Position numbers and translations under genes: made by a program. A stretch of 64,000 nt of DNA from Bin55 sp009840545 (GTDB taxonomy: Bacteria; Pseudomonadota; Gammaproteobacteria; Pseudomonadales; Azotimanducaceae): contig OZ242357.1 in the NCBI GenBank assembly GCA_965208815.1, positions 682,001-746,000 on the forward strand, given 5' to 3'. The number at the start of each line of letters is the position of its first letter. Position 1 is the first letter of the stretch. Shown in pieces: positions 52,638 to 61,400 of this stretch. The notes under the pieces are model-generated. The model was given only the letters and a program-made list of their open reading frames with translations, had not been told where the DNA came from and did no database searches.

Positions 52638-54407
52638 ATGGCCAATCAATCACTGAAATCATATCTCGAACCGAGATCGATCAGTCTGGGATTTGGGATT
52701 GGTGGAGCGCTAGTGGCTGTAGTCGCGCTCTACTGGATTTTTCTTTTGCAACTTCAATCGCCTGACGGTCAACGGAGTGTAGTTCAAGACGTTGATTCAG
52801 GCGAAGCGAATGTCCTGGAGGATCTCGATTCTTTTCTTGCGGTGAATTCGTCTGGAGATACAAGTGCCCTCTTGCAAAAGACTCAGCTTTACGAGTTTCT
52901 TCAGAAAACCAGCGAAAACCGACTCGCGGCTCTTCTGAGACAGTCGGCGGACATTGAGGAGTCGTCCTGGCGTCGAACGACTCAGGACTCTACACTGAGG
53001 AGGCTCACTGCAATCAATCCGCGAAAAGCACTCAATCTCGCTTCCTCCTACCCCCGCGAAGAACGCAAGTGGATGGTCGAGTCTGTATTCAGTGAGTGGT
53101 CCCTTGTGGACCTATCTGGAGCCGCCACTACCGGACTCAAACTCGATGGTGTGGACCGTGATCTTGCGTTAAGGTCAATCCTATTGACAAGGACAGATTT
53201 GCCCAAGAATCGGCGTATTGCGATTGGACGTCAGTTTGCCAGAGAGGAATTAGCTCGTCGGATCGTTCTTGAGGAATCTTCCCAAATTCTGACGGACAAT
53301 CCAGGGGAGGCATGGCGTTCTGCGATGGAAAGCGAAAGAGACTTGATTCCAGTATTCGATTTGCTGGTGGAGATTGCAGAGAAATGGGTCGAATCAGATG
53401 GTATAGATGTTCTAGGACCCATCCTCGATTCATTGGAAGACAGACTTGGAGCAGATGTCCTTGCGGAGCAAGTTATATCCACTGTTGCACAAGATGATCC
53501 TTCTGGAGCTTTTGCACAAGTTCTAGCAATTCCGAACCAGGGAGAAGCGCTCTCTAGGCTAGTTGGAAATTGGGCAAAATCCGATGGCATTGCAGCTCTA
53601 AACTCGGTGACCTCAGTTGAAGATTACGAAACAAGACGAGACTTGATCTTTGTCGTGATGAGGAGATGGGCAGAACATGATGCCGCAAGCCTGTTTGAGA
53701 GCAGAAACCTGTTTCCACCGGAGGTGCTCTTGGAAGTTCTCAACCTATCCATAGGCAAGATCGCCCGCCGAGATTCAGAAAAAGCCATGGAGCTTGTAGA
53801 GAATCTGAGAAGTGAAGGAGTAATTACCTGGACCGTCGAAAATTCGCTAGTCCAAGCTTCGGCATCAATAGACCCAGGTTTCACACTAGATTGGTTGGAA
53901 ACTAGAGCTAGTGCGGAGAACCCCTATCGACCGGTCATGTTGCGCACGACGATTGCGGAGTTGGCTCGCCGGGATCCCACACTTGCTATGGAAGCTGCCC
54001 TGAATCAACCTCTAGACGATCTACGAGGACCCATCGAAGTTGCGGTCATTGAAATCGTGTCCAAATCCGACATTGACAGAGCTATTGAGCTCTTGGAACA
54101 GGTGAGAGATGAAGGTGTCAGAGATTCTTTTCAGCATGTGGGACGAGCGCTCGTAGAGGAAGGACGACCTCTTGAGGCATTGGAACTTGGCAAAAAAATG
54201 CATGAAGAGCAACGAGATTTGTACTACGGTCGCATTCTTCAGATCTGGGCGTACTCGAATCCTGAGCAACTACTGAACGGTCTTCAGGATCTTCCGACAG
54301 ACCATTTACGTTCGCTAGCGGCGCTAAGTCTCTTTAGAATCAATGCAGACAGGCCAGTTTTCAACTCTGACCAGATGGAGTACGTTGAATCACAATTGTC
54401 GCAATAG
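52638..54407 (+). CDS. Membrane-anchored helical-repeat protein of unknown function (second of a tandem pair)
   Basis: 589 residues. N-terminal helix (SLGFGIGGALVAVVALYWIFLL), Asp/Ser linker, then helical repeats (INPRKALNLASSYPREERKWMVESVFSEW; DPSGAFAQVLAIPNQGEAL) aligned by eye with the first paralogue along most of the length, including the last 60 residues (LPTDHLRSLAALSLFR versus LATPAIRKIAATQLVQ). The two therefore arose by tandem duplication and have diverged strongly. Seventy bases separate the genes. No known domain recognised. Confidence 0.75.
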   Translation: MANQSLKSYLEPRSISLGFGIGGALVAVVALYWIFLLQLQSPDGQRSVVQDVDSGEANVLEDLDSFLAVNSSGDTSALLQKTQLYEFLQKTSENRLAALLRQSADIEESSWRRTTQDSTLRRLTAINPRKALNLASSYPREERKWMVESVFSEWSLVDLSGAATTGLKLDGVDRDLALRSILLTRTDLPKNRRIAIGRQFAREELARRIVLEESSQILTDNPGEAWRSAMESERDLIPVFDLLVEIAEKWVESDGIDVLGPILDSLEDRLGADVLAEQVISTVAQDDPSGAFAQVLAIPNQGEALSRLVGNWAKSDGIAALNSVTSVEDYETRRDLIFVVMRRWAEHDAASLFESRNLFPPEVLLEVLNLSIGKIARRDSEKAMELVENLRSEGVITWTVENSLVQASASIDPGFTLDWLETRASAENPYRPVMLRTTIAELARRDPTLAMEAALNQPLDDLRGPIEVAVIEIVSKSDIDRAIELLEQVRDEGVRDSFQHVGRALVEEGRPLEALELGKKMHEEQRDLYYGRILQIWAYSNPEQLLNGLQDLPTDHLRSLAALSLFRINADRPVFNSDQMEYVESQLSQ

Positions 54408-54511
54408 CATCTGGATGAGTTGAGCAACTAGAAAGTTGGGAGTCTGCATCACGGTGACAACGAGATTCCTCCACTAGATCCGATCTGCTTGCAGGTGCAC
54501 ACCAAGAGTGG

Positions 54512-55288
54512 TTAGTGCATATCAAGTCCACCTGCAACGTTCATCGAAATCCCTGTCACGTTCTTGGCAGTCGCTAAATAGACCACAGCTTCGCCGATGT
54601 CTTCTACGGTCTGAGGCCGTTGAAGAGGAATCCTCTGTTGCATTGCCGAATTGAATCTCTCCTCACCCTGGTTCGCCATGAGGTGGTCGAACCACATAGC
54701 TGTTCCAACAATTCCCGGACACACGGCATTGACACGTATTCCAGATGAAGCGAACTCTTGCGCTAAAGACTGTGTCAATCCGACGACTGCAAATTTCGAA
54801 GCACAGTAGCACGACATGTTTGCGCTTCCACGTTTTCCCGCAATGGAAGCAGTATTGACTATTGCAGGGTCCTGACTCTTGCGCAGATAAGGAAGAGCAG
54901 CTCGAATCATGTTGTAGATTCCCTTGACGTTGACGTCGAACACACGATCCCAATTAGATTCTGAGAAACTATCGATTGGTCCGCTATCGACAATTCCTGC
55001 ATTGTTGACGAGTACGTCAAACGAACCGGTATCTTCCACCAAATGTTCCGTGGCAGCAATGCAAGAGTCGTAGTCTGTGACATCGAGTCCGATTGCCTTT
55101 ATCGAACCCAAACTAGAAAGTTCGTCTACTGTCTCCGTCAGATCGGATTCTTTGGACAAGCTGTATTTCCAAGATGTGATTCCTTCCAGATCCGCAATCA
55201 GCACATGATCTCCCTTTTGGAGAAAAGCCTTAGCGATTCCCTTTCCGATCCCTCGGGCACCCCCAGTTACGAGAATGCTTTTAGTCAT
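54512..55288 (-). CDS. Short-chain dehydrogenase/reductase
   Basis: 258 residues. NAD(P) loop TGGARGIGKGIAKAF, DVLVNNAGIVDSG, catalytic Ser in VNTASIAGKRGSA, Tyr-Lys in CYCASKFAVVGLTQSLA and the C-terminal NVAGGLDMH. A complete classical SDR of the FabG size. Oxidises or reduces an alcohol/ketone; substrate unknown. It belongs to a minus-strand group with the aldo/keto-reductase-like and TauD-like genes, 66 bases after the former, and may act on the same compound. Confidence 0.92.
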   Translation of the reverse strand: MTKSILVTGGARGIGKGIAKAFLQKGDHVLIADLEGITSWKYSLSKESDLTETVDELSSLGSIKAIGLDVTDYDSCIAATEHLVEDTGSFDVLVNNAGIVDSGPIDSFSESNWDRVFDVNVKGIYNMIRAALPYLRKSQDPAIVNTASIAGKRGSANMSCYCASKFAVVGLTQSLAQEFASSGIRVNAVCPGIVGTAMWFDHLMANQGEERFNSAMQQRIPLQRPQTVEDIGEAVVYLATAKNVTGISMNVAGGLDMH

Positions 55289-55354
55289 GAATCTTGTATA
55301 GGTAGAGCGAGAGAATTGGGTATGGCTTCGTATCTACACAACAGCTAGCGACTA

Positions 55355-56233
55355 CTAAGAGGCCGTACTTGCTGCACGGCCGCTAGCTACGTCGGGAGCA
55401 TCGCCTGCATCGGGGTAAGCTGGAGCGTACTGCGCGTACAGGTGCTTTCCTATTCTCTCTATCCGTTCGCGTTCATCGGCGTCGAGAGGACCCTTGTCCA
55501 AAGCAGCAATTGCTTCTTGCATTTGTGCTCGGTTCGCTGGACCACAGAGAATCATGTCGACCGCGTCGTGCGAAAGCGAGTAACGATAGCAGTCGCGAGC
55601 GCTAACGGGTGCCTCTCCGGGTGGCATTTTTGTGGGGTCCAATAAGTGGCCCCATCGAGTCGCTGTATAGACTTGGATGGTTGGATGAGGCTTATCGGGA
55701 CTCACAAAAGGAAATACATCTGTTTCCGCACCTCGATGAACAGCGTTGTAACGCAACATGAGGAAGTCATACGGTGACTCGTTGCCTTCGTAATCCGCTA
55801 TGAAGGTAGGTACGAGAGGTCTGTTGTGGCTGCTCAAAGAGAGATATCGAACGATGTCTCTATCGCGCAGCCTGTGGAAAACTTCGACGTACGACTCGTC
55901 CGGAACGGACATCCGATTCCCCAAAAGTAGAAAGTCAAATCGCTGTACTCCAGCCGCTCGCAACGCATCTTCAACCTCTTTCTCAATCGTACCGGAGTCG
56001 TTGGAGTAGGATTGAATTGTGAATATGGCCTTGTCTCTTTGTGATCTCTCAATGTTTCTCATCGCCTCCGCAAAACCGGGTTGTCTGACCGTCCCCCAAT
56101 AGAGGTAGTTGACTCCCTGTTCGAAGGCTTCTTCGATCACGCTCGCAGAGGCGTTGAAAGTTGAGCCAATTCCCAACCGACTCGTAGTTAATCCCGTTCG
56201 TCCGATTTCAATCGTTTCGCGAAAGTCTTTCAT
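55355..56233 (-). CDS. Aldo/keto-reductase-fold protein lacking the usual catalytic residues
   Basis: 292 residues. Begins FRETIEIGRTGLTTSRLGIGSTF like AKR proteins and has the NADPH-end pattern (DMILCGPANRAQMQEAIAAL). The four catalytic residues look changed. At the Asp/Tyr position it reads NYLYWGTVRQPG instead of DTAxxYG, at the Lys IFTIQSYS instead of TKxx, and at the His FDFLLLGN instead of YLLH. So it may bind NADP and a substrate without normal reduction, or use a different chemistry; related YWG-type proteins are probably a separate subfamily. Transcribed with the SDR and TauD-like genes (39 bases after TauD-like). Confidence 0.75.
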   Translation of the reverse strand: MKDFRETIEIGRTGLTTSRLGIGSTFNASASVIEEAFEQGVNYLYWGTVRQPGFAEAMRNIERSQRDKAIFTIQSYSNDSGTIEKEVEDALRAAGVQRFDFLLLGNRMSVPDESYVEVFHRLRDRDIVRYLSLSSHNRPLVPTFIADYEGNESPYDFLMLRYNAVHRGAETDVFPFVSPDKPHPTIQVYTATRWGHLLDPTKMPPGEAPVSARDCYRYSLSHDAVDMILCGPANRAQMQEAIAALDKGPLDADERERIERIGKHLYAQYAPAYPDAGDAPDVASGRAASTAS

Positions 56234-56271
56234 GTAGACAGTCCTATTTGTTTAATCATTCTTGGGAGAAG

Positions 56272-57411
56272 CTAGGAATTAGCAACAGTTTCTGGCGATT
56301 GCTGGGCATCCGGAGCGTAGTAGGGAGCTCTCCGGTCTCTTTCACGATCCAAAATTGTCAAGCGCTCCATCAAACGTCGGTGCGGCCAGAAATCACCACT
56401 CGCAGTGTGTAGAACGGCTCTGTTGTCCCACATGGCGATGGACCCTTCTTCCCAACGGAATCTACAGGTGTATTCGGGTCTTCCTTCCTGCATCTTCATA
56501 ACATGCAATAGTTCACTTTGCTCCTCTTCAGAAATTTCGTGCTCGACTGCAAATCTTTGCACAAAGCCCTGTTGAACGTACAACGTTGTACGGCCCGTTT
56601 CAGGATGTGTACGGGCTACGGGATGAACAGCCGATGGGGTCTTGCCGTCCATTTGGTGACCCACCGACCCCACATGTACGGCTCGAAGAAATTCGACACG
56701 TTTCTTGACTTTGAGTGGGAGCCCTTCCCACATTGCATAACAGTCGCAGAAGCATGTGTCTCCGCCAATGGGAGGTGCCTCTCTGCACATAAGAATCGAG
56801 CCCATGGGCGGCTTTGGCTGCCACGTTGCATCGCAATGCCACCCCGATGCCGCACTGGGTACATTCTCGTCCGAAGGCAACACCAGCATGTTGGGAATAT
56901 TGGGTACTTTGATTTGTTGATTGATGTCGTGAGGAGAGTTGGGTCGATGTTCGCTTTCTCCAAATTGCTCGCCGACTTCACCGAACCGTTGCGCGAAACG
57001 AACCATGTCGTTTTGAGTCATGTGTTGCTGTTCGCGAAAGCCGATCACACGACGTTCAAGCCACAGAGCTCGAAGAAAACCTACCACTTCCGGACTCTCT
57101 AAGTCCTGGTTCAAGTCAATCCCGTGAACTATTGTTCCAATGCTGGGATGAAGGGGTTCAAGCTTAAGCTCAAGTCCACAGACCGAGACAGGTTTGTATC
57201 GAATTGCACCGAAATAGCCCAACTTGAGGTCCTTGTCTTGGTCTCGAATATGGTTCAAAAGTTCGGCGCGGCTTTGTGTCGCCGGACCACGAGCGTGAGC
57301 CACTGCACCAAGCGGATTGGATCGAGACGGTGGTTTGTCCGCGTCGGAGCGTTCCTTCATTTTGAGGTAGAGGGGATTTTCTGCAAGTTGAGATTCGATG
57401 GGATTTTTCAT
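56272..57411 (-). CDS. TauD/TfdA-family Fe(II)/2-oxoglutarate dioxygenase
   Basis: 379 residues from ATG 57411. The iron triad: His and Asp in GWHCDATWQ, distal His in AVLHTASGDFWPHRRLMER, with the 2-oxoglutarate Arg in the same stretch. PLHPSIGTIVHGIDLNQDL is the typical N-terminal family strand. An extension of about 90 residues at the N-terminus, rich in Lys/Pro/Asn, is longer than in TauD (283 residues). Oxidises a small substrate such as a sulfonate, carnitine-like or aromatic ether acid; it cannot be specified. Upstream of the AKR-like and SDR genes on the same strand. A longer frame from 57477 also exists. Confidence 0.85.
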   Translation of the reverse strand: MKNPIESQLAENPLYLKMKERSDADKPPSRSNPLGAVAHARGPATQSRAELLNHIRDQDKDLKLGYFGAIRYKPVSVCGLELKLEPLHPSIGTIVHGIDLNQDLESPEVVGFLRALWLERRVIGFREQQHMTQNDMVRFAQRFGEVGEQFGESEHRPNSPHDINQQIKVPNIPNMLVLPSDENVPSAASGWHCDATWQPKPPMGSILMCREAPPIGGDTCFCDCYAMWEGLPLKVKKRVEFLRAVHVGSVGHQMDGKTPSAVHPVARTHPETGRTTLYVQQGFVQRFAVEHEISEEEQSELLHVMKMQEGRPEYTCRFRWEEGSIAMWDNRAVLHTASGDFWPHRRLMERLTILDRERDRRAPYYAPDAQQSPETVANS

Positions 57412-57575
57412 GTTGAGTGTTCTAGGTTCAAGTTGAGAAATTGCGCCTGCACTGAATGGAAGGTATTCCAGAGACAATCAAAACAAGATCTGATACCGCA
57501 AGATCTGTTCATCGCCATTGTACGGCACATGAAAATCACGATTCAGGCAACAATTGTGCGAACTTGGCAATCGCA

Positions 57576-57665
57576 TGGCGGAGAGGGAGGGATTCGAACC
57601 CTCGATGGGTTTCAGCCCATACGCGCTTTCCAAGCGCGCTCCTTCGGCCTCTCGGACACCTCTCC
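57576..57665 (-). tRNA. tRNA-Ser (anticodon GGA)
   Basis: On the minus strand it starts GGAGAGGTGTCCGAGAGG, anticodon stem-loop CGCTTGGAAAGCG with anticodon GGA, a long variable arm (TATGGGCTGAAACCCAT), T arm GAGGGTTCGAATCCCTC and an encoded CCA. The class II form with its long variable arm is as expected for serine. Confidence 0.95.
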
Positions 57666-57689
57666 CAATCATGTGCGACAGCTCTTTCA

Positions 57690-57802
57690 GGTGGCGACCG
57701 GTCAGCCTTATTCCGGCACCCGAGTCCACTGCTACCGCTGCTCCCTTCCAGGCCTGACGGGGTTCACAACTTGTCGTCGCGGAGGGGCCGAGCCGAGCCG
57801 CC
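57690..57802 (-). ncRNA. ffs: Signal recognition particle 4.5S RNA
   Basis: The minus strand contains CCGTCAGGCCTGGAAGGG followed by AGCAGCGGTAGCAG, the conserved domain IV of bacterial SRP RNA (GUCAGGxCCGGAAGGxAGCAGC), flanked by complementary arms GGCGGCTCGGCTCGG and GGTCGCCACC at about the right distance for a 4.5S rod. Pairs with Ffh. Ends are estimated to within several bases. It lies between tRNA-Ser and pspF. Confidence 0.85.
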
Positions 57803-57922
57803 ATTGGACTGCATTAACGCAGTATTAAGAATTATAGATGGGCTTAGGGGTTCTAGTCGTGTCGAGTGGGTTTGGCATGTGTCAATTGCACTGTATGAGT
57901 TCAACCACAGCGTCGTTGGTGA

Positions 57923-58933
57923 TCACTCCTCAGGGCTTCTCGAAGTTGAGAGAGAGTACTTTCGAAGCAAGTTTCGGAGCTGGTGATAGGTGAGCCCCAA
58001 GCTCTCTGCCACTCGTCGTTGATTGTGCTTCGACTCGACGAGCGCTTTCTCGATTGCTTGGATTTCAAGCTCCTCCAGGGTCTTCTTCAGGTCCATCGGC
58101 AGTCTGAAGAAACCTTGAAACTCAGTAGGCGGTGGCGTAGCGGAGTTTCCATTCAGGCGATATGGAGACTCGAATGGATCTAGTACAACTTCGTCGACCA
58201 GTTCTTCAGGATCGTTTCTATAAACGGCGCGTTCAACAACGTTCTTGAGCTGCCGTACGTTGCCGGGCCAATCGTAGTCCAAGAGCAACTCTCTTGCGTT
58301 GTCCGCAAAGCCCGGAAAAACGTCACGACCGAGTTCATTTGCCATGTTGATTGCAAAGTGCTCAGCCAACAGAAGAATGTCGTCTGTTCGAGACCGCAAT
58401 GGTGGAAGAGTGATAACGTCGAATGCAAGTCGATCAAGTAGATCGTCCCTAAACTTCCCGGCTTCCGCGAGGGTGGGGAGATCTTCATTAGTTGCCGCAA
58501 CAATGCGCACATCCGTTTGAATCGTGCCAGCTCCGCCTACTCTTTCAAACTCGCCGTATTCGATGACGCGAAGAATCTTTTCTTGAACTCGCATAGATGC
58601 GGTCGCGAGCTCATCGAGAAAAAGCGTTCCTGTATTTGCGCGCTCAAATCTTCCCATGTGGCGTCGCGTTGCTCCGGTAAACGAACCAGCTTCATGACCA
58701 AACAATTCGGACTCAAGAAGTGACTCGGTCAATGACGCACAATTAACTTGGAGATATACTGATTCCCATCTCTTGGACAAGTAGTGCAGACGAGCAGCGA
58801 ACAGTTCCTTTCCAGTTCCTCTCTCACCCACTAGCAAGACTGGTTTGTCTAGTTCAGCTAGCGTTGAGACTTCTTCAAGCACTTTCAAAAAAGAAGGGGA
58901 CTCTCCGATTAATTGAGTTTCATTAAGAGGCAT
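57923..58933 (-). CDS. pspF: Psp operon transcriptional activator PspF
   Basis: 336 residues from ATG 58933, beginning MPLNETQLIGESPSF without a receiver domain, as in PspF. AAA+ motifs: Walker A GERGTGKEL, the sigma-54 contact loop GSFTGAT (canonical GAFTGA), Walker B LFLDELATA, and a C-terminal Fis-type helix-turn-helix (EIQAIEKALVESKHNQRRVAESLGLTYHQLRNLLRKY). Divergent from pspA, as in enterobacteria, so it should activate the sigma-54 promoter at 59045-59059. PspA would hold it inactive until membrane stress. The longer frame to 59068 runs over that promoter and is rejected. Confidence 0.95.
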   Translation of the reverse strand: MPLNETQLIGESPSFLKVLEEVSTLAELDKPVLLVGERGTGKELFAARLHYLSKRWESVYLQVNCASLTESLLESELFGHEAGSFTGATRRHMGRFERANTGTLFLDELATASMRVQEKILRVIEYGEFERVGGAGTIQTDVRIVAATNEDLPTLAEAGKFRDDLLDRLAFDVITLPPLRSRTDDILLLAEHFAINMANELGRDVFPGFADNARELLLDYDWPGNVRQLKNVVERAVYRNDPEELVDEVVLDPFESPYRLNGNSATPPPTEFQGFFRLPMDLKKTLEELEIQAIEKALVESKHNQRRVAESLGLTYHQLRNLLRKYSLSTSRSPEE

Positions 58934-59044
58934 TGCCGAAAACAACCAAGAGTTAAGAGTTTTGACCAAATTGAATCGTCTAATGTTACCTTTAGTGAGA
59001 TTTTGGTGTCCGACGAGAATTAGCTTCAACACTCTGGTACATGT

Positions 59045-59059
59045 TGGCACAGTACTTGC
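59045..59059 (+). promoter_or_regulatory. Sigma-54 promoter of the psp operon (-24/-12)
   Basis: TGGCAC at 59045-59050, five bases, then TTGC at 59056-59059, the consensus TGGCAC-N5-TTGC. It lies 44 bases before the pspA start, in the pspF-pspA divergent region, where PspF would bind upstream sites between 58934 and 59044. Confidence 0.93.
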
Positions 59060-59103
59060 ATCAACCAATGCATCTGAATGTACCTACTCAATCGGAGACA
59101 GTT

Positions 59104-59772
59104 ATGAGTGTATTTTCTAGAGTTGCCGACATCGTCAATTCCAACATCAATGCGATGTTGGACAAGGCGCAAGATCCTTCAAAGATGATTCGGCTAATCA
59201 TTCAGGAAATGGAACAGACTTTGGTCGAAGTTCGCACTTCCGCCGCTCGAGGAATCGCCGACCGAAAGGAGCTTCTTCGCAAGAAGGAGCACTACGAACG
59301 CGATGTCGCCGAGTGGAACCGCAAAGCTGAAGTTGCAGTTCGTAAAGAGCGGGACGACTTAGCGAAAGCAGCTCTCGTAGAAAGGGAGAAGTCGTCGGAG
59401 GTCCTTGACACAATTGACAAGGAACTCGTCGCGGTTGCGGACATGCTTGACAAAATGAATCAAGATATTGCCACGCTGACGCACAAACTCAAAGATGCAA
59501 AGGCGAGACAATCATCTCTCCTGGTTCGTGGCAAATCAGCCCAAGCGAGACTCAACGTGCGACGACAGCTCTCTGAGCGCAACGTCGACGAAGCGATCGT
59601 TCGATTCGAACAATACGAACGGAAGATTGACGATCTCGAAGGCGAGGTTGAGTCCTTCGACATGGGTCAGAAGACTCTAGCCGACGAGATCAATGATCTG
59701 GAAGCAGACGAAAAGCTTGATGCGGAATTGTCAGAGCTCAAGCGCAAAGTTGCTGAAAAATCAAACGGTTAA
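59104..59772 (+). CDS. pspA: Phage shock protein A
   Basis: 222 residues from ATG 59104, starting MSVFSRVADIVNSNINAMLDKAQDP, the amphipathic helix typical of PspA. Then a long coiled coil with EMEQTLVEVRTSAARGIADRK and the conserved LERKIDDLEG-like segment (FEQYERKIDDLEGEVESFDMG). Binds stressed inner membrane and inhibits PspF. Start chosen because it follows the sigma-54 promoter and opens with the canonical residues. First gene of pspABC; pspB begins 66 bases later. Confidence 0.96.
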   Translation: MSVFSRVADIVNSNINAMLDKAQDPSKMIRLIIQEMEQTLVEVRTSAARGIADRKELLRKKEHYERDVAEWNRKAEVAVRKERDDLAKAALVEREKSSEVLDTIDKELVAVADMLDKMNQDIATLTHKLKDAKARQSSLLVRGKSAQARLNVRRQLSERNVDEAIVRFEQYERKIDDLEGEVESFDMGQKTLADEINDLEADEKLDAELSELKRKVAEKSNG

Positions 59773-59838
59773 CTGAGTTCCTCGCATTAGTGCTCACCGT
59801 AGTTGACTTCATTGAGCGGAATACCGGGACATACCACC

Positions 59839-60090
59839 ATGCACCCTGAAATTTTCATCATCTTTTTTGTTCTAGGGATACTTTTCCTGGTCATTGTTGC
59901 TCCAATCTGGATCATCTTGCACTATGCTAGATCCAAAAGGGCACATTCGATTCTGTCTCGAGAAGACCGGCAGGAACTCCATAGCTTGGAGGAAAAAGCC
60001 GAAGACATGGCAGATCGCATCGAGACCTTGGAATCAATCCTCGACAACGAAACCCCCACCTGGCGTAGGAAAGGCGGAGAGAATGAGTGA
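59839..60090 (+). CDS. pspB: Phage shock protein B
   Basis: 83 residues from ATG 59839: one membrane helix (EIFIIFFVLGILFLVIVAPIWIILHYA), then a charged coiled coil (SREDRQELHSLEEKAEDMADRIETLESIL) ending in WRRKG. The layout is that of PspB, which helps PspC relieve PspA repression under envelope stress. The frame from 59803 lacks a membrane-compatible start. Next gene pspC follows after 69 bases. Confidence 0.9.
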   Translation: MHPEIFIIFFVLGILFLVIVAPIWIILHYARSKRAHSILSREDRQELHSLEEKAEDMADRIETLESILDNETPTWRRKGGENE

Positions 60091-60159
60091 ACAGCTCCTT
60101 CTCAGCGCATTGTGTGACATGACCTCACCTGACATCAGTGATTTCTTGGAGAGAAGACA

Positions 60160-60630
60160 GTGACATCCGAAGAACACTTTGAAGAATCCAATCGGCGTCC
60201 GAAGGTGCTCTATCGTGACCCCGACAACGCGCCTCTTTTCGGTGTCTGTACCGGAATTGCACAATACCTTGAGACAGAACCTTGGGTCATACGACTAATA
60301 TGCGTAGTTGGAGTTTTCTGCATCGGTTGGGTGGTGATTCCTGCGTACATAATTGCCGTATTCATCATGGACCGAAAGCCCGACGACTACGAGGAACCAA
60401 TTCAATACAACAATCGTTACCGCAGGGGTCGAAAGAGAAAGACGTATGCTCGTGCGAAGAAAAAGGATAAGGTTGTTGAAGAGTTTGAGCAGCCCAACAG
60501 TTTTCACTGGCGCATGAGTTCTGTTCGAAGAGAGATCACGAAGATGGACAAGAAGCTCCAGAGGATGGAGTCGTACATTACCTCTGGACGTTACGAATTG
60601 TTCAAGGAATTCGAGAACCTCAAGGATTGA
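60160..60630 (+). CDS. pspC: Phage shock protein C
   Basis: 156 residues from GTG 60160, preceded by GGAGAGAAGA. PspC domain: LYRDPDNAPLFGVCTGIAQYLETEPWVIRLICVVGVF, with one membrane helix around CVVGVFCIGWVVIPAYIIAVFIM, and a long Lys/Arg-rich, then helical tail (SSVRREITKMDKKLQRMESYI). Inner-membrane sensor that recruits PspA. The tail after the core is longer than the E. coli protein (119 residues). It ends in the perfect hairpin at 60622-60643. Confidence 0.93.
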   Translation: MTSEEHFEESNRRPKVLYRDPDNAPLFGVCTGIAQYLETEPWVIRLICVVGVFCIGWVVIPAYIIAVFIMDRKPDDYEEPIQYNNRYRRGRKRKTYARAKKKDKVVEEFEQPNSFHWRMSSVRREITKMDKKLQRMESYITSGRYELFKEFENLKD

Positions 60631-60643
60631 AATCTCAATCCTT
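60622..60643. terminator. Small perfect hairpin between convergent pspC and the glpQ-like gene
   Basis: AAGGATTGA (60622-60630), four-base loop AATC, TCAATCCTT (60635-60643). It overlaps the pspC stop and lies 13 bases before the end of the convergent gene. No U tract follows, so efficiency is uncertain. Confidence 0.45.
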
Positions 60644-60655
60644 CCTCACATTGTC

Positions 60656-61360
60656 TCACTTACAAAGCGACCTACGGCTTATCTTGTCAGGTGTGTCCGT
60701 AAACACTCCGGATGCACCAAGACTCTTGAGTTCACGTGCTCGATCTAGGGCATTTACTGTAAATACATAGAGTTCGTAGCCTCGCGACCTAACTGAATCA
60801 ACCGTAGCTACTTGAACAAATGGATCGCAGAGGCCAATAACCTTTGCGCCAATTCTGATAGCGGTCGGGATGACGTCTCGATCCAATCCTAGGTGCAGCA
60901 ATCCAATTTCCAGATTTTTCTGGTTGATTGCTGCTTTCGCAATTATCTCGAGTTCGGACATTCGAAAGGAAGAAACAAGAAATTCACGGTCGCTGAAGTT
61001 TCGAAGCACTTCAAGGCTCGGAATTGCTGCGTTCTTGCTCTTGAGTTCCACGTTTACGAGAACATTGGGAGGAATGCTGTCTACAGCCTCCTCCAACGTT
61101 GGTATGCGCTCACCAAGTCCGAAATCGAGCTCTCTAATGCCCTCAAAAGAGAATGAGCTAGCTAGCCCACTACCATTGCTCGTTCTATCTACCGAGTCGT
61201 CATGCAAGACGACAACGTTTCCGTCGACAAACTGAACGTCAAACTCAATGGCATCGACCCCCTCGCGAACGGCGCGGGTGAAAGACCGAAGGGTGTTTTC
61301 GGGTTCCAGTGCGGCTGCACCACGGTGCCCAATCACTTTGAAGCTAGAGGTGTCTTGCAT
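60656..61360 (-). CDS. Glycerophosphodiester phosphodiesterase (GlpQ/UgpQ-like)
   Basis: 234 residues. Catalytic HRGAAALEPENTLRSF, then AIEFDVQFVDGNVVVLHDDSVDRTSNG (metal and base residues) and the C-terminal YVFTVNALDRARELKSLGASGVFTDTPD. Short, without signal peptide, so a cytoplasmic UgpQ-like enzyme. Splits glycerophosphodiesters into glycerol-3-phosphate and an alcohol. Convergent with pspC and divergent from dnaX, with only 40 bases between starts. Confidence 0.93.
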   Translation of the reverse strand: MQDTSSFKVIGHRGAAALEPENTLRSFTRAVREGVDAIEFDVQFVDGNVVVLHDDSVDRTSNGSGLASSFSFEGIRELDFGLGERIPTLEEAVDSIPPNVLVNVELKSKNAAIPSLEVLRNFSDREFLVSSFRMSELEIIAKAAINQKNLEIGLLHLGLDRDVIPTAIRIGAKVIGLCDPFVQVATVDSVRSRGYELYVFTVNALDRARELKSLGASGVFTDTPDKISRRSLCK

Positions 61361-61400
61361 CGCAGAAGAATAGACGGTGGAGTAAATACAATGTGAGTGG

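Noticed and set aside
57456..57986. Plus-strand frames across tRNA-Ser and the 4.5S RNA
   Set aside because: They run through well-supported RNA genes on the other strand and have no coding resemblance.
59894..60163. Frame overlapping pspB and continuing to pspC
   Set aside because: It is out of phase with pspB and the short 3' part between pspB and pspC has no family resemblance.
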